16,556 nucleotides of DNA from an uncultured Megasphaera sp. (GCA_900540735.1 UQHB01000053.1:1-16556), one strand, 5' to 3'; numbered from the stretch's first letter, positions 7,195-15,387 are shown. Notes: generated by a model not told the origin, from the sequence alone. A program made the numbers and translations.

Positions 7195-7425
7195 TTAAAA
7201 GGAACGAGTACCAAGGGACGGATGACTACATCTTTTTAAGGTCAAATGGTCCACAAGGTAGCCTGCTTGGTCTAAAGTCACGTCTTCTTTGCGGCCATCG
7301 TGCTCGTAGACGCAAAGGGGCTGTGCTGTGCCCACTTCACCGCCTGGGAGGTAGATGTATTCGCCTGTGTCGACGTCGCCAAAGATAAGGCCTGCTAGTA
7401 AATGTTTTTTTGCGATTTGGCTCAT
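7195..7425 (-). CDS. Small protein of unknown function (76 residues)
   Basis: I do not recognise this protein. It begins MSQIAKKHLLAGLIFGDVDT and continues with 'GEYIYLPGGEVGTAQPLCVY' and an acidic-basic middle; it looks soluble, has no signal peptide or membrane segment, and the pattern suggests a small beta-rich fold. Its ATG overlaps the stop codon of the upstream metallophosphoesterase gene as ATGA, and a terminator follows closely, so it is the last gene of that operon and is probably translated by coupling. The last 15 residues (after 'LTLKR') look less structured. That it is a real gene rests on operon position and overlap, not on homology. Confidence 0.6.
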   Translation of the reverse strand: MSQIAKKHLLAGLIFGDVDTGEYIYLPGGEVGTAQPLCVYEHDGRKEDVTLDQAGYLVDHLTLKRCSHPSLGTRSF

Positions 7426-8147
7426 GATTTATCCTTTTCATCAAATGTAATTTCCAGGAGCTTGCAGTCCCTGTAGTCGGCCGACACGAGCTGGAGGAGC
7501 GTGCCGTTGTAACGGCGCGGAAACATCGTATTCGGTTCCATGCCGTGGAGATGACCAAAGACGCAGAGCGGGACGTGATATTTTTCGAGGAGTTCCGTAA
7601 AGCCGCTAGGCTTCGTCAAATCGCAAACCGGCGGATAATGGAGCAAGAGAATCGTGTGTTCACAGCCAAGCTTTTGGGCTTCTTCGAGAGTTCGTTCGAC
7701 CCGTAAGAGTTCCCGGCGGTAGGGTTTGGCGTCGTGGTCTTCTTTGTAATGAATGTCGCCAGGGCAAATCCAGCCGTGGGTGCCGCAAATGGCGATGCGG
7801 CCGTTGTCGATGACTTTCGTCGTGCCGTAAAGGTAGGTAATATGGTTGGCTGCATCCATGCGGTTTAATTTACCGGCACTGTCCCACCAGTAATCGTGGT
7901 TGCCGCGAATAATAATCTTCTGGCCCGGCAAGGCGCGGATGCCGTCCAAATCTTCTTGAGCTTCTTTTAAATGCATGGCCCATGACGTATCACCGGCAAT
8001 GAGCACTGTGTCTTCATCAGTGACGCGGTTCCGCCAGTCGTCTTGGATACGCTGCCAATGGTTTTTCCAGCGCGGCCCAAAGACATCCATCGGTTTTTTC
8101 GGCGGATTGCCGGATAAATGTAAATCTCCTATTGCAAATAAACGCAT
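7422..8147 (-). CDS. Cytosolic calcineurin-like metallophosphoesterase
   Basis: The 241-residue protein has every metal-binding motif of the calcineurin-like phosphoesterase fold: D8-x-H10, GD at 52-53, GNHD at 82-85, H170 in 'LLLHYPPV' and GHLHG at 198-202. The 'GNHDYWW' and 'GDTSWAMHL' stretches resemble the COG1768 group of predicted phosphohydrolases, whose substrate is unknown. No signal peptide is present, so it should act in the cytoplasm on a phosphomono- or diester. The start lies 13 bases after the DUF4931 stop, with AAAGGATAA as ribosome binding site inside the end of that gene. The following gene overlaps it by four bases. Confidence 0.85.
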   Translation of the reverse strand: MRLFAIGDLHLSGNPPKKPMDVFGPRWKNHWQRIQDDWRNRVTDEDTVLIAGDTSWAMHLKEAQEDLDGIRALPGQKIIIRGNHDYWWDSAGKLNRMDAANHITYLYGTTKVIDNGRIAICGTHGWICPGDIHYKEDHDAKPYRRELLRVERTLEEAQKLGCEHTILLLHYPPVCDLTKPSGFTELLEKYHVPLCVFGHLHGMEPNTMFPRRYNGTLLQLVSADYRDCKLLEITFDEKDKS

Positions 8148-8160
8148 TGTATTTTGTATA

Positions 8161-8976
8161 TTATCCTTTCTGTCTATGGTCGGTGAGGTCGTCTTCTAAG
8201 AGAGTGTCCTGTAATTTTTCAATGACCCCGTCGGTGTGGCTCATATTGGCAATTTGCGAAATCTTGTAGCCCACAAAGAGGGGATTGGTCAAAAAGCGGG
8301 GAATAATCTTCACAAAGAGACGGTCGTCACCAGGAAAATCGTAAAAGAAAATGTTGTAACTATCATTAAACCGTACGAAACGGTGCATGAAGAAAAAGGC
8401 TGTCCGTTGCATGTACTGGACGAACTGAGGCAGTTTATCCCGGTCGGTCAAGATGAGGTTGGCTTCGTAAAAGCCGATGATGGGCCGATGGGCAATGTTG
8501 ATTTCAAGGCCCGGTTCGGCATGGACGCAGGAGCCGACGAAGTAATAAGGCGCAATGTCTTCATGGTAGTCGTAGTCTTTGAGGCCGACGATTTGCGAGT
8601 GCGGATGATGAATCGTGCCGCCTGACAAATAGCCGTGGTTGCGGTAGAAAAGCACTGATTTAAAGGTACCCATGTCTTTGACTTGCTGCCATTTTTCGAG
8701 GCCAAAACGAATGAGCTCCGTTGCGTATTCCGGCGTGTACGTCGAAAAATCGCCGTCACAGTTGTCTGTTTCAATGATTAAGGTCTGCCACGTATCTTTG
8801 AGGACGCGGAACGCATTTTCCAGCCAAATCATATGGCCCCGCGTTTCCATGACGTTCTTTAGATTTTTGACATCACAAAAAGGGCAATACCGTTCGTCCC
8901 GATGTACCGTATCGGGTTTGGTCTTCCCTAAGTCCAAGTTGTATTCCAGCAAGTGGTGTAACGGATTTTGTGTCAT
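8161..8976 (-). CDS. DUF4931 protein, GalT/HIT-like nucleotidyltransferase relative
   Basis: This 271-residue protein resembles the DUF4931 family, related to galactose-1-phosphate uridylyltransferase. A CPFC pair (31-34) near the N-terminus looks like half of a zinc site, and 'GGTIHHPHSQIVGL' (about 119-132) matches the HxHxQ nucleotidyl-transfer motif of GalT and HIT proteins. The second histidine of HPH would be the nucleotidylated residue. Substrates are unknown; a sugar-phosphate or dinucleotide reaction is inferred from the fold. I start at ATG 8976, preceded by AAAGGGAG; the longer in-frame start at 9015 adds an unlikely leader overlapping the promoter. It is first in a three-gene operon with a metallophosphoesterase. 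Confidence 0.8.
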   Translation of the reverse strand: MTQNPLHHLLEYNLDLGKTKPDTVHRDERYCPFCDVKNLKNVMETRGHMIWLENAFRVLKDTWQTLIIETDNCDGDFSTYTPEYATELIRFGLEKWQQVKDMGTFKSVLFYRNHGYLSGGTIHHPHSQIVGLKDYDYHEDIAPYYFVGSCVHAEPGLEINIAHRPIIGFYEANLILTDRDKLPQFVQYMQRTAFFFMHRFVRFNDSYNIFFYDFPGDDRLFVKIIPRFLTNPLFVGYKISQIANMSHTDGVIEKLQDTLLEDDLTDHRQKG

Positions 8977-9005
8977 AGAAAAACTCCCTTTCCACATCTC
9001 ATTAT

Positions 9006-9034
9006 ATTGTAGCATAGGCCTTGCCTTTTTTAAA
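9006..9034 (-). promoter_or_regulatory. Extended -10 promoter of the DUF4931 operon
   Basis: On the minus strand TTTAAA (9029-9034), a 17-base spacer and TACAAT (9006-9011) preceded by TGC, an extended -10 form. It faces away from, and overlaps, the putative mutY promoter. Confidence 0.55.
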
Positions 9035-9054
9035 TAAGAAAGATGTTATATAAT
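9026..9054 (+). promoter_or_regulatory. Putative promoter of the mutY operon
   Basis: A perfect TATAAT (9049-9054) lies 38 bases before the mutY start. The matching -35 position (9026-9031) is only T-rich, so the -10 box carries the call. Confidence 0.4.
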
Positions 9055-9092
9055 AAGATGAGAATTTTTATATATACAGTAAGGAAGAGTGT

Positions 9093-10145
9093 ATGACAAA
9101 AACGAAACATTGGGCACCTGTGCTCCTCGAGTGGTTTAGGACGCACCGCCGCGATTTACCATGGCGTCACGATACGCCGCGCGACCCTTATAAAGTATGG
9201 GTCTCTGAAATTATGCTGCAACAAACGAAGGTCGAAGCCGTGCGGCCTTATTATGAACACTGGCTCGAACGGTTCCCGACGATACAATCTCTAGCCGAAG
9301 CGTCGTCTGACGATGTCCTCAAAGAATGGCAGGGCCTTGGCTATTACTCAAGAGCCCGCAACCTCCACGAAGCGGTGAAAGAAGTGCAGGCCTCGTATGG
9401 TGGCAAAGTGCCCGATACGAAAGAAGATATACTGAAACTCAAAGGTGTAGGCGAGTATACAGCTGGGGCAATACTGAGCATTGCCTACGGCAAAGACGAA
9501 GTCGCCGTCGATGGCAATGTCCTCCGCGTCTTCGCCAGACTCTATAACATTCAAGACAACGTCCTCGCCGGGCCGACGAAGAAAGAGATTACAGCTCTCG
9601 CAGAAGAACAATTACTTCCTCATACGGGTGCGGCTATGTGCGAAGCCCTCATGGACTTTGGGGCCATGATTTGCATTCCTAAGAGTCCGCGCTGTGAAGC
9701 CTGTCCCTTAGTGAATTATTGCCAAGCCTATGCGGTCGGGACGGCGAAAGACTTGCCTGTGCGTATTACGAAGAAGAAAGTCCCGACCGAATACATAACA
9801 GTCGTCATGGTCACGCATCACGGCAAATGGCTCATTCATCGCCGACCTGAAAAGGGCTTGCTCGCGTCTATGTGGGAATTTCCAAGTAGCCTAGGCAGGG
9901 GCAAAGCAGGACGGCAAAAGGCTTGCGAAATGTTGCAAGACTTGGGCCTGACCATTGCTATCGACGACAAGGCTCTGACGAAAGTAAAACATGTCTTTTC
10001 CCATAAAATTTGGCAACTGACAGTCTATGCCGGCACAGTCGTGTCCAGCACACTTGTAGAAAAGGAGGATTGGCAGTGGCTGCCGTGCGCTGACTATACG
10101 ACCGTCCCTTGGGCTGGTCCGCACGGGAAATTCACAGCCTTATAA
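9093..10145 (+). CDS. mutY: A/G-specific adenine DNA glycosylase MutY
   Basis: The 350-residue enzyme removes adenine mispaired with 8-oxoguanine, preventing G-to-T mutations. The helix-hairpin-helix glycosylase domain has the catalytic glutamate in 'VSEIMLQQT' (Glu39), the hairpin 'LKGVGEYTAGAI' (116-127) and the catalytic aspartate in 'VDGNV' (Asp140). A 4Fe-4S loop follows with the exact spacing C194-x6-C201-x2-C204-x5-C210. The C-terminal third (about 230-350) is the NUDIX-like domain that recognises 8-oxoguanine. Length is normal. AAGGAAGAG precedes the ATG. It is first of six genes spaced 0-23 bases apart. Confidence 0.96.
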   Translation: MTKTKHWAPVLLEWFRTHRRDLPWRHDTPRDPYKVWVSEIMLQQTKVEAVRPYYEHWLERFPTIQSLAEASSDDVLKEWQGLGYYSRARNLHEAVKEVQASYGGKVPDTKEDILKLKGVGEYTAGAILSIAYGKDEVAVDGNVLRVFARLYNIQDNVLAGPTKKEITALAEEQLLPHTGAAMCEALMDFGAMICIPKSPRCEACPLVNYCQAYAVGTAKDLPVRITKKKVPTEYITVVMVTHHGKWLIHRRPEKGLLASMWEFPSSLGRGKAGRQKACEMLQDLGLTIAIDDKALTKVKHVFSHKIWQLTVYAGTVVSSTLVEKEDWQWLPCADYTTVPWAGPHGKFTAL

Positions 10146-10149
10146 GACG

Positions 10150-11403
10150 ATGAGACTTATTTCCTTTATGATTTTTATTTCTACCATTTCTGTCTTGACT
10201 CTCTGCTTATGGACGTATATCCGGCAAGGGAAACATAAGGCTGTCAAATTCTTTGGCGGCTTAGGCCCATCCTTGCTATCTGGGGCAATTCTCGTCTACT
10301 ATGGACAGCAATTCCCGGCTATCTATGACTCAGCATGGCTTAGGCCTTTTCACGGTGTGGCCTTAGCGTCCTTGACGTGGGTCTTATCTCTCTTTATGGC
10401 CTTGCCTTTCGTACTCGTCGATGCTGTTGGCTGTCTCATCTACCGCTGGCGCAGACGGAAGAAAAAGGTTATGCCTGAGAACGATGATGACGTAACGGCA
10501 CTCGATGAAACAGGGCCGCATATGTCGCGGCGAACCTTCTTAAAAGGCGTGACTGCTGCCTTGCCTGTAGCAGCTATTGCCACGAGCGGTGTAGGCAACG
10601 TCGTCGGCGAATCGTACTTAGCTGTAACGACGCACGACATTGTGTCGCCTCTTGTGCCCGATTACTTGGACGATTATAAAATTGGCCAGCTCTCGGATAC
10701 GCATATGGGTCTCTTTTTGGGGCCAAAAGAATTACAACAATCCATCGATGCCGCCGCCAATGCCGGTGTCAATCGCCTGGAAATTACAGGCGACTTAATC
10801 GATGAATTATCGCTCTTGCCGGAATGCAAGAAAATTCTCCTAAGTAATTTTCAACGCTTCCCAGACGGCATTGATTTTTGCTACGGCAATCACGAGTACT
10901 ATCGCGGCATCGGTGAAATTACGGCCATGCTCGCCGATACACCGATTCGTATTTTACGCAATAGCAACGTCTGTGTTAGTCCCGGAAAAGGGGCACAACT
11001 CCAAGGTAGGCAGGGGAGAGACACGCGTCCCTTTTACATTGCTGGTGCAGACTATGCCTTTGCCAAGGGCGACGAAGCCTTTGTAGCAGAACGGCAAGAA
11101 TTTATGGCCAAGACCTTGGCCGGTATTCCTCAAGGGGCCTTTACGCTTCTCTTAGCCCATCATTCTGCTTTTATTGACGAAGCTTTTGCAAGGCATATTC
11201 CCTTGACCCTCTGCGGTCACACGCACGGTGCCCAAGTGGCTCCTATTGGCCCCATTGTCAATGCAGTAGGCTTTAAATACTTGCGCGGCATGTACCGCCA
11301 AGGTGACTCGTATGGCTATGTCAATCGCGGCACAGGCCATTGGCTGCCGTTCCGCCTTCTTTGCTCGCGAGAAGTGAGCATTTTTACGCTCCATCAATCA
11401 TAA
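10150..11403 (+). CDS. Membrane-anchored metallophosphoesterase with internal twin-arginine motif
   Basis: The 417-residue protein starts with about three membrane segments (roughly 4-24, 36-52 and 72-98), a basic stretch, then SRRTFLK (126-132) followed by a hydrophobic alanine-rich helix, which is the layout of a Tat signal. The C-terminal catalytic domain is a calcineurin-like phosphoesterase with DTH (183-185), GD (214-215), GNHE (246-249), a 'LLLAHHSAF' histidine and 'CGHTHGAQVAP'. Related proteins such as YkuE are Tat-exported metal-dependent phosphoesterases, and some relatives cleave UDP-diacylglucosamine; substrate here is unknown. The start is four bases after mutY with only a weak ribosome binding site, so translation is probably coupled. 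The domain likely faces the periplasm. Confidence 0.85.
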   Translation: MRLISFMIFISTISVLTLCLWTYIRQGKHKAVKFFGGLGPSLLSGAILVYYGQQFPAIYDSAWLRPFHGVALASLTWVLSLFMALPFVLVDAVGCLIYRWRRRKKKVMPENDDDVTALDETGPHMSRRTFLKGVTAALPVAAIATSGVGNVVGESYLAVTTHDIVSPLVPDYLDDYKIGQLSDTHMGLFLGPKELQQSIDAAANAGVNRLEITGDLIDELSLLPECKKILLSNFQRFPDGIDFCYGNHEYYRGIGEITAMLADTPIRILRNSNVCVSPGKGAQLQGRQGRDTRPFYIAGADYAFAKGDEAFVAERQEFMAKTLAGIPQGAFTLLLAHHSAFIDEAFARHIPLTLCGHTHGAQVAPIGPIVNAVGFKYLRGMYRQGDSYGYVNRGTGHWLPFRLLCSREVSIFTLHQS

Positions 11404-11426
11404 TACTGAAAAGGAAGATACTCCAT

Positions 11427-12428
11427 ATGATGATTCAACAAGCGATGTTGCACATCCTCGATTTCAATGCCAACATGTGCATTGTCTCGCAAAAGTCCCT
11501 CGATTTTACGAGTGATGTTGTCTATGAATACATAGATAAGCGCATAAACCGCATCCTCCACGACGCAGGCCAGCAAAGCGGCATTTTTTATGCTACTAGT
11601 GCTATGCAAATGGCTTTGCAGCAGGTCCAAGAAGAAACGCTTGATTTTCAGACCTTTGCGGCCAATACGGCAAAGCAGCTCTACGATGTTCTCTCGCACT
11701 GCGAAATGCCCGAGTCTTTAGACGTACTGTTCATCGATTTTCGGGACGACAACGACGTGCGTAACGTAGCCATCTTGCTTTTAGAGCATAAGACGGCCTA
11801 TACGCACCAAATCCTCGACGATGACGGTGCTGTCTACAACCAGCTCATTAAGCATCACGCTATTTTGCCGGGACTGACCCAAAAAGTCGAAGGCTATGCC
11901 TTTATTGCGCTGAATGAGTTTTCCATTCATTTCGTCGACAAAAAACGCTCTCTTGACGGCGAAGAAATTTACATCTTGCCTGAAAGAATCTTGCAGTGTA
12001 CAGCAGCCATCTCCGGGCGCGAAGCCGTGAAGTTAGTCAGCAAAATTGCGATGAAAGTGGCTGAAGACCACGGTGCGAGCACGGTCGAAGCCTTGTCGAA
12101 AGCAAAAAATTATTTAGCAGAAAACGCCGAAACAGAAGACACGTTCTCACCGGAAGCCCTCGGTGTTGCAGCCTTTGCGTCGTCACCACAACTACAAGAA
12201 GTCTTTAAAGAAGAGCTGGCTGAAGCGAAACTACCGGAACACGTAGAAATCCAGAAGGATTTTGCCCAGCGGACAGGACGGCAGCACAAAATCAAGACCG
12301 ATACGGGCATTGAAATTACGTTCCCGTCAGAATACGTCGAAAATACAGAGTACATTCAATTCATTAATAACCCAGATGGAACGATTTCCATTGAGTTAAA
12401 ACATATTGGTAAAATTATTAACAAATAA
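11427..12428 (+). CDS. ndpA: Nucleoid-associated protein, NdpA/YejK family
   Basis: The 333-residue product matches the NA37 family (E. coli YejK/NdpA, similar length) in its N-terminal 'AMLHILDFNANMCIVSQKSL', the central 'VRNVAILLLEHKTAYTHQIL' strand pair, and the C-terminal 'EITFPSEYVE...YIQFINNPDGTISIEL'. E. coli YejK associates with the nucleoid and interacts with topoisomerase IV; role in this lineage is inferred. I choose ATG 11427 (ATGATG, so 11430 is equally possible), which follows AAAAGGAAG; a frame-open start at 11340 lies inside the preceding gene. It lies 23 bases after that gene and 12 bases before the next, so it is cotranscribed. Confidence 0.8.
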   Translation: MMIQQAMLHILDFNANMCIVSQKSLDFTSDVVYEYIDKRINRILHDAGQQSGIFYATSAMQMALQQVQEETLDFQTFAANTAKQLYDVLSHCEMPESLDVLFIDFRDDNDVRNVAILLLEHKTAYTHQILDDDGAVYNQLIKHHAILPGLTQKVEGYAFIALNEFSIHFVDKKRSLDGEEIYILPERILQCTAAISGREAVKLVSKIAMKVAEDHGASTVEALSKAKNYLAENAETEDTFSPEALGVAAFASSPQLQEVFKEELAEAKLPEHVEIQKDFAQRTGRQHKIKTDTGIEITFPSEYVENTEYIQFINNPDGTISIELKHIGKIINK

Positions 12429-12440
12429 GGAGGCTTTACG

Positions 12441-13304
12441 ATGAAAACGATTGGATTTATTGGTGTAGGCATTATGGGCAAACCGATGGTGCGCAATCTC
12501 ATGAAACACGGCTTTGACGTGCAGATTTTTGCGCGGACCAAGAGCAAAGTAGACGATGTCATTGCTGAAGGGGCGACGTTTTTCCCGACTATTGCAGACT
12601 GCGTCAAAGGCTGCGACGTGGTCATTACGATGGTCGGCTTTCCGCCAGACGTAGAAGAAGTCTATTTCAAGGCCGACAATATCCTCGATAGTGCTGCCCC
12701 AGGGACGTATCTCGTCGATATGACGACGACGAGCCCGACGCTGGCCAAGAAGATTTACACCGAAGGCAAAGCCAAAGGATTCCATGTCGTCGATGCGCCT
12801 GTAACGGGCGGTGACATTGGTGCTATCAAAGGGACTCTCTCCATCCTCGTCGGTGGTGATAAAGCAGACTTCGATGCTCTCATGCCGGTCTTTGAAGCTG
12901 TAGGGACGAATATCAATTACCAAGGCCCGGCCGGGAATGGCCAGCATGCGAAAATGGCCAACCAAATCATGATTGCCGGTACTTTATCCGGCGTGTGCGA
13001 AGCCTTAGCGTATGCGAAAAAAGAAGGGCTCGACCTGGAAATCTTACTGAAATCCGTCGCTACCGGTGCAGCTGGCAGTGCCCAACTCGATGCGTTTGGC
13101 CAGAAAATCATTGACCATAATTACGCACCGGGCTTCTACATGAAGCATTTCATTAAAGACATGACCATTGCCAAGGATGAAGCGGCTAAACAAGGTCTCG
13201 CCCTCGATGTCCTCCAGACGGCCTTAGAAAACTATAAAGGCCTCCAAGCCGAAGGAAATGGCGACTTAGGTACGCAGGCCTTGATTAAGTATTACGTGAA
13301 ATAA
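12441..13304 (+). CDS. NAD(P)-dependent beta-hydroxyacid dehydrogenase (HIBADH/GarR family)
   Basis: The 287-residue enzyme has the Rossmann start 'IGFIGVGIMGKPMVRNLMKH', the family substrate signature DAPVTGG (118-124), and the catalytic lysine in 'GNGQHAKMANQI' (Lys171). Family members include 3-hydroxyisobutyrate dehydrogenase, tartronate semialdehyde reductase (GarR) and gamma-hydroxybutyrate dehydrogenase. Arg32 just after the second strand (FARTK) suggests NADPH is accepted. No glycerate or valine pathway genes adjoin, so the substrate is open. A strong AAGGAGG precedes the ATG, and the stop codon TAA shares its last base with the next start codon (TAATG). Confidence 0.9.
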   Translation: MKTIGFIGVGIMGKPMVRNLMKHGFDVQIFARTKSKVDDVIAEGATFFPTIADCVKGCDVVITMVGFPPDVEEVYFKADNILDSAAPGTYLVDMTTTSPTLAKKIYTEGKAKGFHVVDAPVTGGDIGAIKGTLSILVGGDKADFDALMPVFEAVGTNINYQGPAGNGQHAKMANQIMIAGTLSGVCEALAYAKKEGLDLEILLKSVATGAAGSAQLDAFGQKIIDHNYAPGFYMKHFIKDMTIAKDEAAKQGLALDVLQTALENYKGLQAEGNGDLGTQALIKYYVK

Positions 13305-13984
13305 TGAGGGCTGCAGAATACACGATTGCCGGGAGGCACGTCGTTTGTTGGAGCGAACAGCAACCTGTATCTATCGTCGTCTATGCCAATGTCTTCGGAG
13401 AAAGACGAGAAGAATTGGCTTCCCTCGTGCCTTTGGAGCAGATGACCTTAGTGACCATCGATAGTATCGACTGGAATCGCGACTTTTCGCCGTGGCCTGC
13501 GCCGCGTGTCTTTCGCAGTGAAGACGATTTTGCAGGTAATGGGGACGATTATCTTGCTGTACTTACGGACAAGATTATACCAACTGTAGAAAGCAATATA
13601 GGCGTGCCGTCTGAACGCATCATAGCAGGCTATTCTTTAGCAGGCCTCTTTGCACTCTATAGTCTCTGTGGGACGAAAGCCTTTACGCGAGCAGTCTGTG
13701 CGTCGCCGTCCCTCTGGTACGATGGCTTTGTAGATTTTATGAAGAAACATAATTTTTTACAGCAGCCGAAGTCCATTTATTTTTCCCTTGGCGATAAAGA
13801 AAAGAAGACCCGCAACCAACGGATGAAAATCGTTGAAGATGCCATTAGAGATGCTAAAAACTACATTGCGTCTCAAGGCATTGCGACGACCTTTGTCCTC
13901 AACGAAGGCAACCATTTTCAACACTCCATGGAACGCTTGGCCAAAGGCATCCACTGGACGTTAGATGACATACAAAGGAGATGA
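13304..13984 (+). CDS. Esterase-like alpha/beta hydrolase (putative esterase D/Fes family)
   Basis: The 226-residue protein carries the nucleophile elbow 'IIAGYSLAGLFALYSL' (GYSLAG, Ser111) and a late histidine in 'NEGNHFQHSMERL' (His204), as in the Pfam 'putative esterase' group that includes Fes-like and S-formylglutathione hydrolase-like enzymes. A 'VCASPSLWYDGF' segment after the elbow is typical of this group. It is shorter than many members, with no signal peptide, so it should be cytosolic. Its substrate is not readable; small acyl esters are likely. The start overlaps the dehydrogenase stop by one base, implying coupled translation. Confidence 0.75.
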   Translation: MRAAEYTIAGRHVVCWSEQQPVSIVVYANVFGERREELASLVPLEQMTLVTIDSIDWNRDFSPWPAPRVFRSEDDFAGNGDDYLAVLTDKIIPTVESNIGVPSERIIAGYSLAGLFALYSLCGTKAFTRAVCASPSLWYDGFVDFMKKHNFLQQPKSIYFSLGDKEKKTRNQRMKIVEDAIRDAKNYIASQGIATTFVLNEGNHFQHSMERLAKGIHWTLDDIQRR

Positions 13985-13989
13985 CCTAA

Positions 13990-15204
13990 TTGCAGTATAA
14001 TTTTGATGAAATTATTGACCGGCAGCACACGAATGCCTTAAATACAGATGGCTTCCGGGGCTATATTTTCCACGCTGGCCCGGAAAAACAATTCCCCTTT
14101 AAAGACGATGAATTTGTCCGCATGTGGGTGGCCGATATGGAATTTGCTACGCCGCCAGCCATTTGTGATGCCTTGTGCGCGCGCATAGACCGCCGCATTT
14201 TCGGCTACACCGGTGTCTTTGATGATACGTACTATAAAGCCTTTTCGGCATGGTGCCAAAGCCGTTACGGCTGGACCTTCCCGAAAGAGGAACTGACCTT
14301 TTCCCAAGGCGTCATTCCGGCTCTCTTTGAGCTCGTCGAAGACCTTGTCGGCCCATACGAACGAGTCCTCATTACGACACCGTCGTACGGCTACTTTAAA
14401 CACGCCGTGGACTATAGCAGCCGTAAACTCGTTACATCCGACTTGATTCGCACAGACGACTCCTTCGTCATCGACTTTGATGACTTTGAACGGAAAGCAG
14501 CCAATCCGCAGACGAAACTCGTCATTTGGTGCAATCCTCATAACCCGACTGGCCGCGTTTGGACCGAAGAAGAATTGACGCGTATTGCTCAAATCATTGA
14601 AAAATATAACCTTTGGATTGTGAGCGACGAAATCCATTGTGATTTGCTCCGCAACGGCAAACAGCATATTCCGATGGGCAAAATCATGAAAGATTATCCG
14701 AAACTCATTACGTGCATGTCGGCGAGCAAAACCTTCAATATGGCAGGATTTATGTTCTCCAATATTATCATTCGTGACCCTGTCGTGCGGGCAGTCTATA
14801 AGAAACGCGACAAAACAGACAATATGATTAATCCCTTGTCGCTCGTGGCCCATACGGCGGCGTATACAGATTGCGATGAATGGCTGGCGCAACTGAAAAC
14901 CTATTTAGATGGGAATTTTTCGTATTTGCAAGATTTCTTAACCGCTCATTTGCCGCAGTGCAATTTCCACGTGCCTGAAGCGACGTATCTCGCTTGGGTC
15001 GATATGAATCCCTACTTAGGCGATGTCGATAATATTCCTGATTTCTTTGCCAACGTAGCCGGTGTCCTTCTCGAAGGGGACAATGACCTCTTCGTCGGTA
15101 ATGCGAAAGGATTTGTGCGGCTTAACCTCGCTATGCCGCGGAGTATTATCCAGAATGGGTTGATGCGGATGGTAGAAGCAATTCAGAAGCATCAAAAAGC
15201 ATAA
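13990..15204 (+). CDS. patB: PatB/MalY-type PLP-dependent cystathionine beta-lyase
   Basis: The 404-residue protein is a fold-type I PLP enzyme. It has the PatB/MalY N-terminal signature 'MWVADMEFATPPAI', the 'NPHNPTGRVW' motif (182-191), DEIH (213-216) with the cofactor-pyridine aspartate, and the PLP lysine in 'SASKTFNMAG' (Lys247). These enzymes split cystathionine or cysteine to pyruvate, ammonia and a thiol or sulfide; some also moonlight as regulators (MalY). Start is TTG at 13990, preceded by AAAGGAG at good spacing; no upstream in-frame ATG fits. It is the last gene of the mutY operon. Confidence 0.88.
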   Translation: MQYNFDEIIDRQHTNALNTDGFRGYIFHAGPEKQFPFKDDEFVRMWVADMEFATPPAICDALCARIDRRIFGYTGVFDDTYYKAFSAWCQSRYGWTFPKEELTFSQGVIPALFELVEDLVGPYERVLITTPSYGYFKHAVDYSSRKLVTSDLIRTDDSFVIDFDDFERKAANPQTKLVIWCNPHNPTGRVWTEEELTRIAQIIEKYNLWIVSDEIHCDLLRNGKQHIPMGKIMKDYPKLITCMSASKTFNMAGFMFSNIIIRDPVVRAVYKKRDKTDNMINPLSLVAHTAAYTDCDEWLAQLKTYLDGNFSYLQDFLTAHLPQCNFHVPEATYLAWVDMNPYLGDVDNIPDFFANVAGVLLEGDNDLFVGNAKGFVRLNLAMPRSIIQNGLMRMVEAIQKHQKA

Positions 15205-15233
15205 TCTTAATCCATAAGTATATCAAGTATAGA

Positions 15234-15307
15234 AACCAATAATACCCCATCCTTACGACTTAGGATCTGCGATATGCGTCTTAAAGGATAGGGTATTATT
15301 GGTTTTT
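15234..15307 (+). terminator. Long-stemmed terminator of the mutY-patB operon
   Basis: Bases 15234-15254 and 15284-15304 pair over 21 positions with one mismatch in DNA (wobble-compatible in one strand), around a 29-base loop, followed by TTTTT. It starts 30 bases after the patB stop. The stem and loop are both larger than usual for a simple terminator. Confidence 0.75.
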
Positions 15308-15323
15308 GTTGTATGGCTGGCTC

Positions 15324-15352
15324 TTTTGTATTGGTGAGGAACATGCTATGAT
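15324..15352 (+). promoter_or_regulatory. Probable extended -10 promoter of the DpnI-like gene
   Basis: TATGAT (15347-15352) preceded by TGC makes an extended -10; the -35 position is poor (TTTTGT). Transcription would start near 15359, downstream of the ATG at 15355, which supports the GTG start at 15388. Confidence 0.45.
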
Positions 15353-15387
15353 GGATGGTACAGTATAGCAGAGTTGGCGGTGGTAAT

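Noticed and set aside
7152..7388. 78-codon plus-strand frame opposite the small 76-residue gene
   Set aside because: It begins inside a terminator stem, lacks a ribosome binding site, and its arginine-rich product is typical of an antisense frame.
12396..12965. 189-codon minus-strand frame over the dehydrogenase gene
   Set aside because: Shadow of the Rossmann-fold gene and would cross an operon junction.
14038..14892. 284-codon open frame on the minus strand inside the PatB gene
   Set aside because: Antisense shadow; the plus-strand frame has all PLP-enzyme motifs and this one has none.
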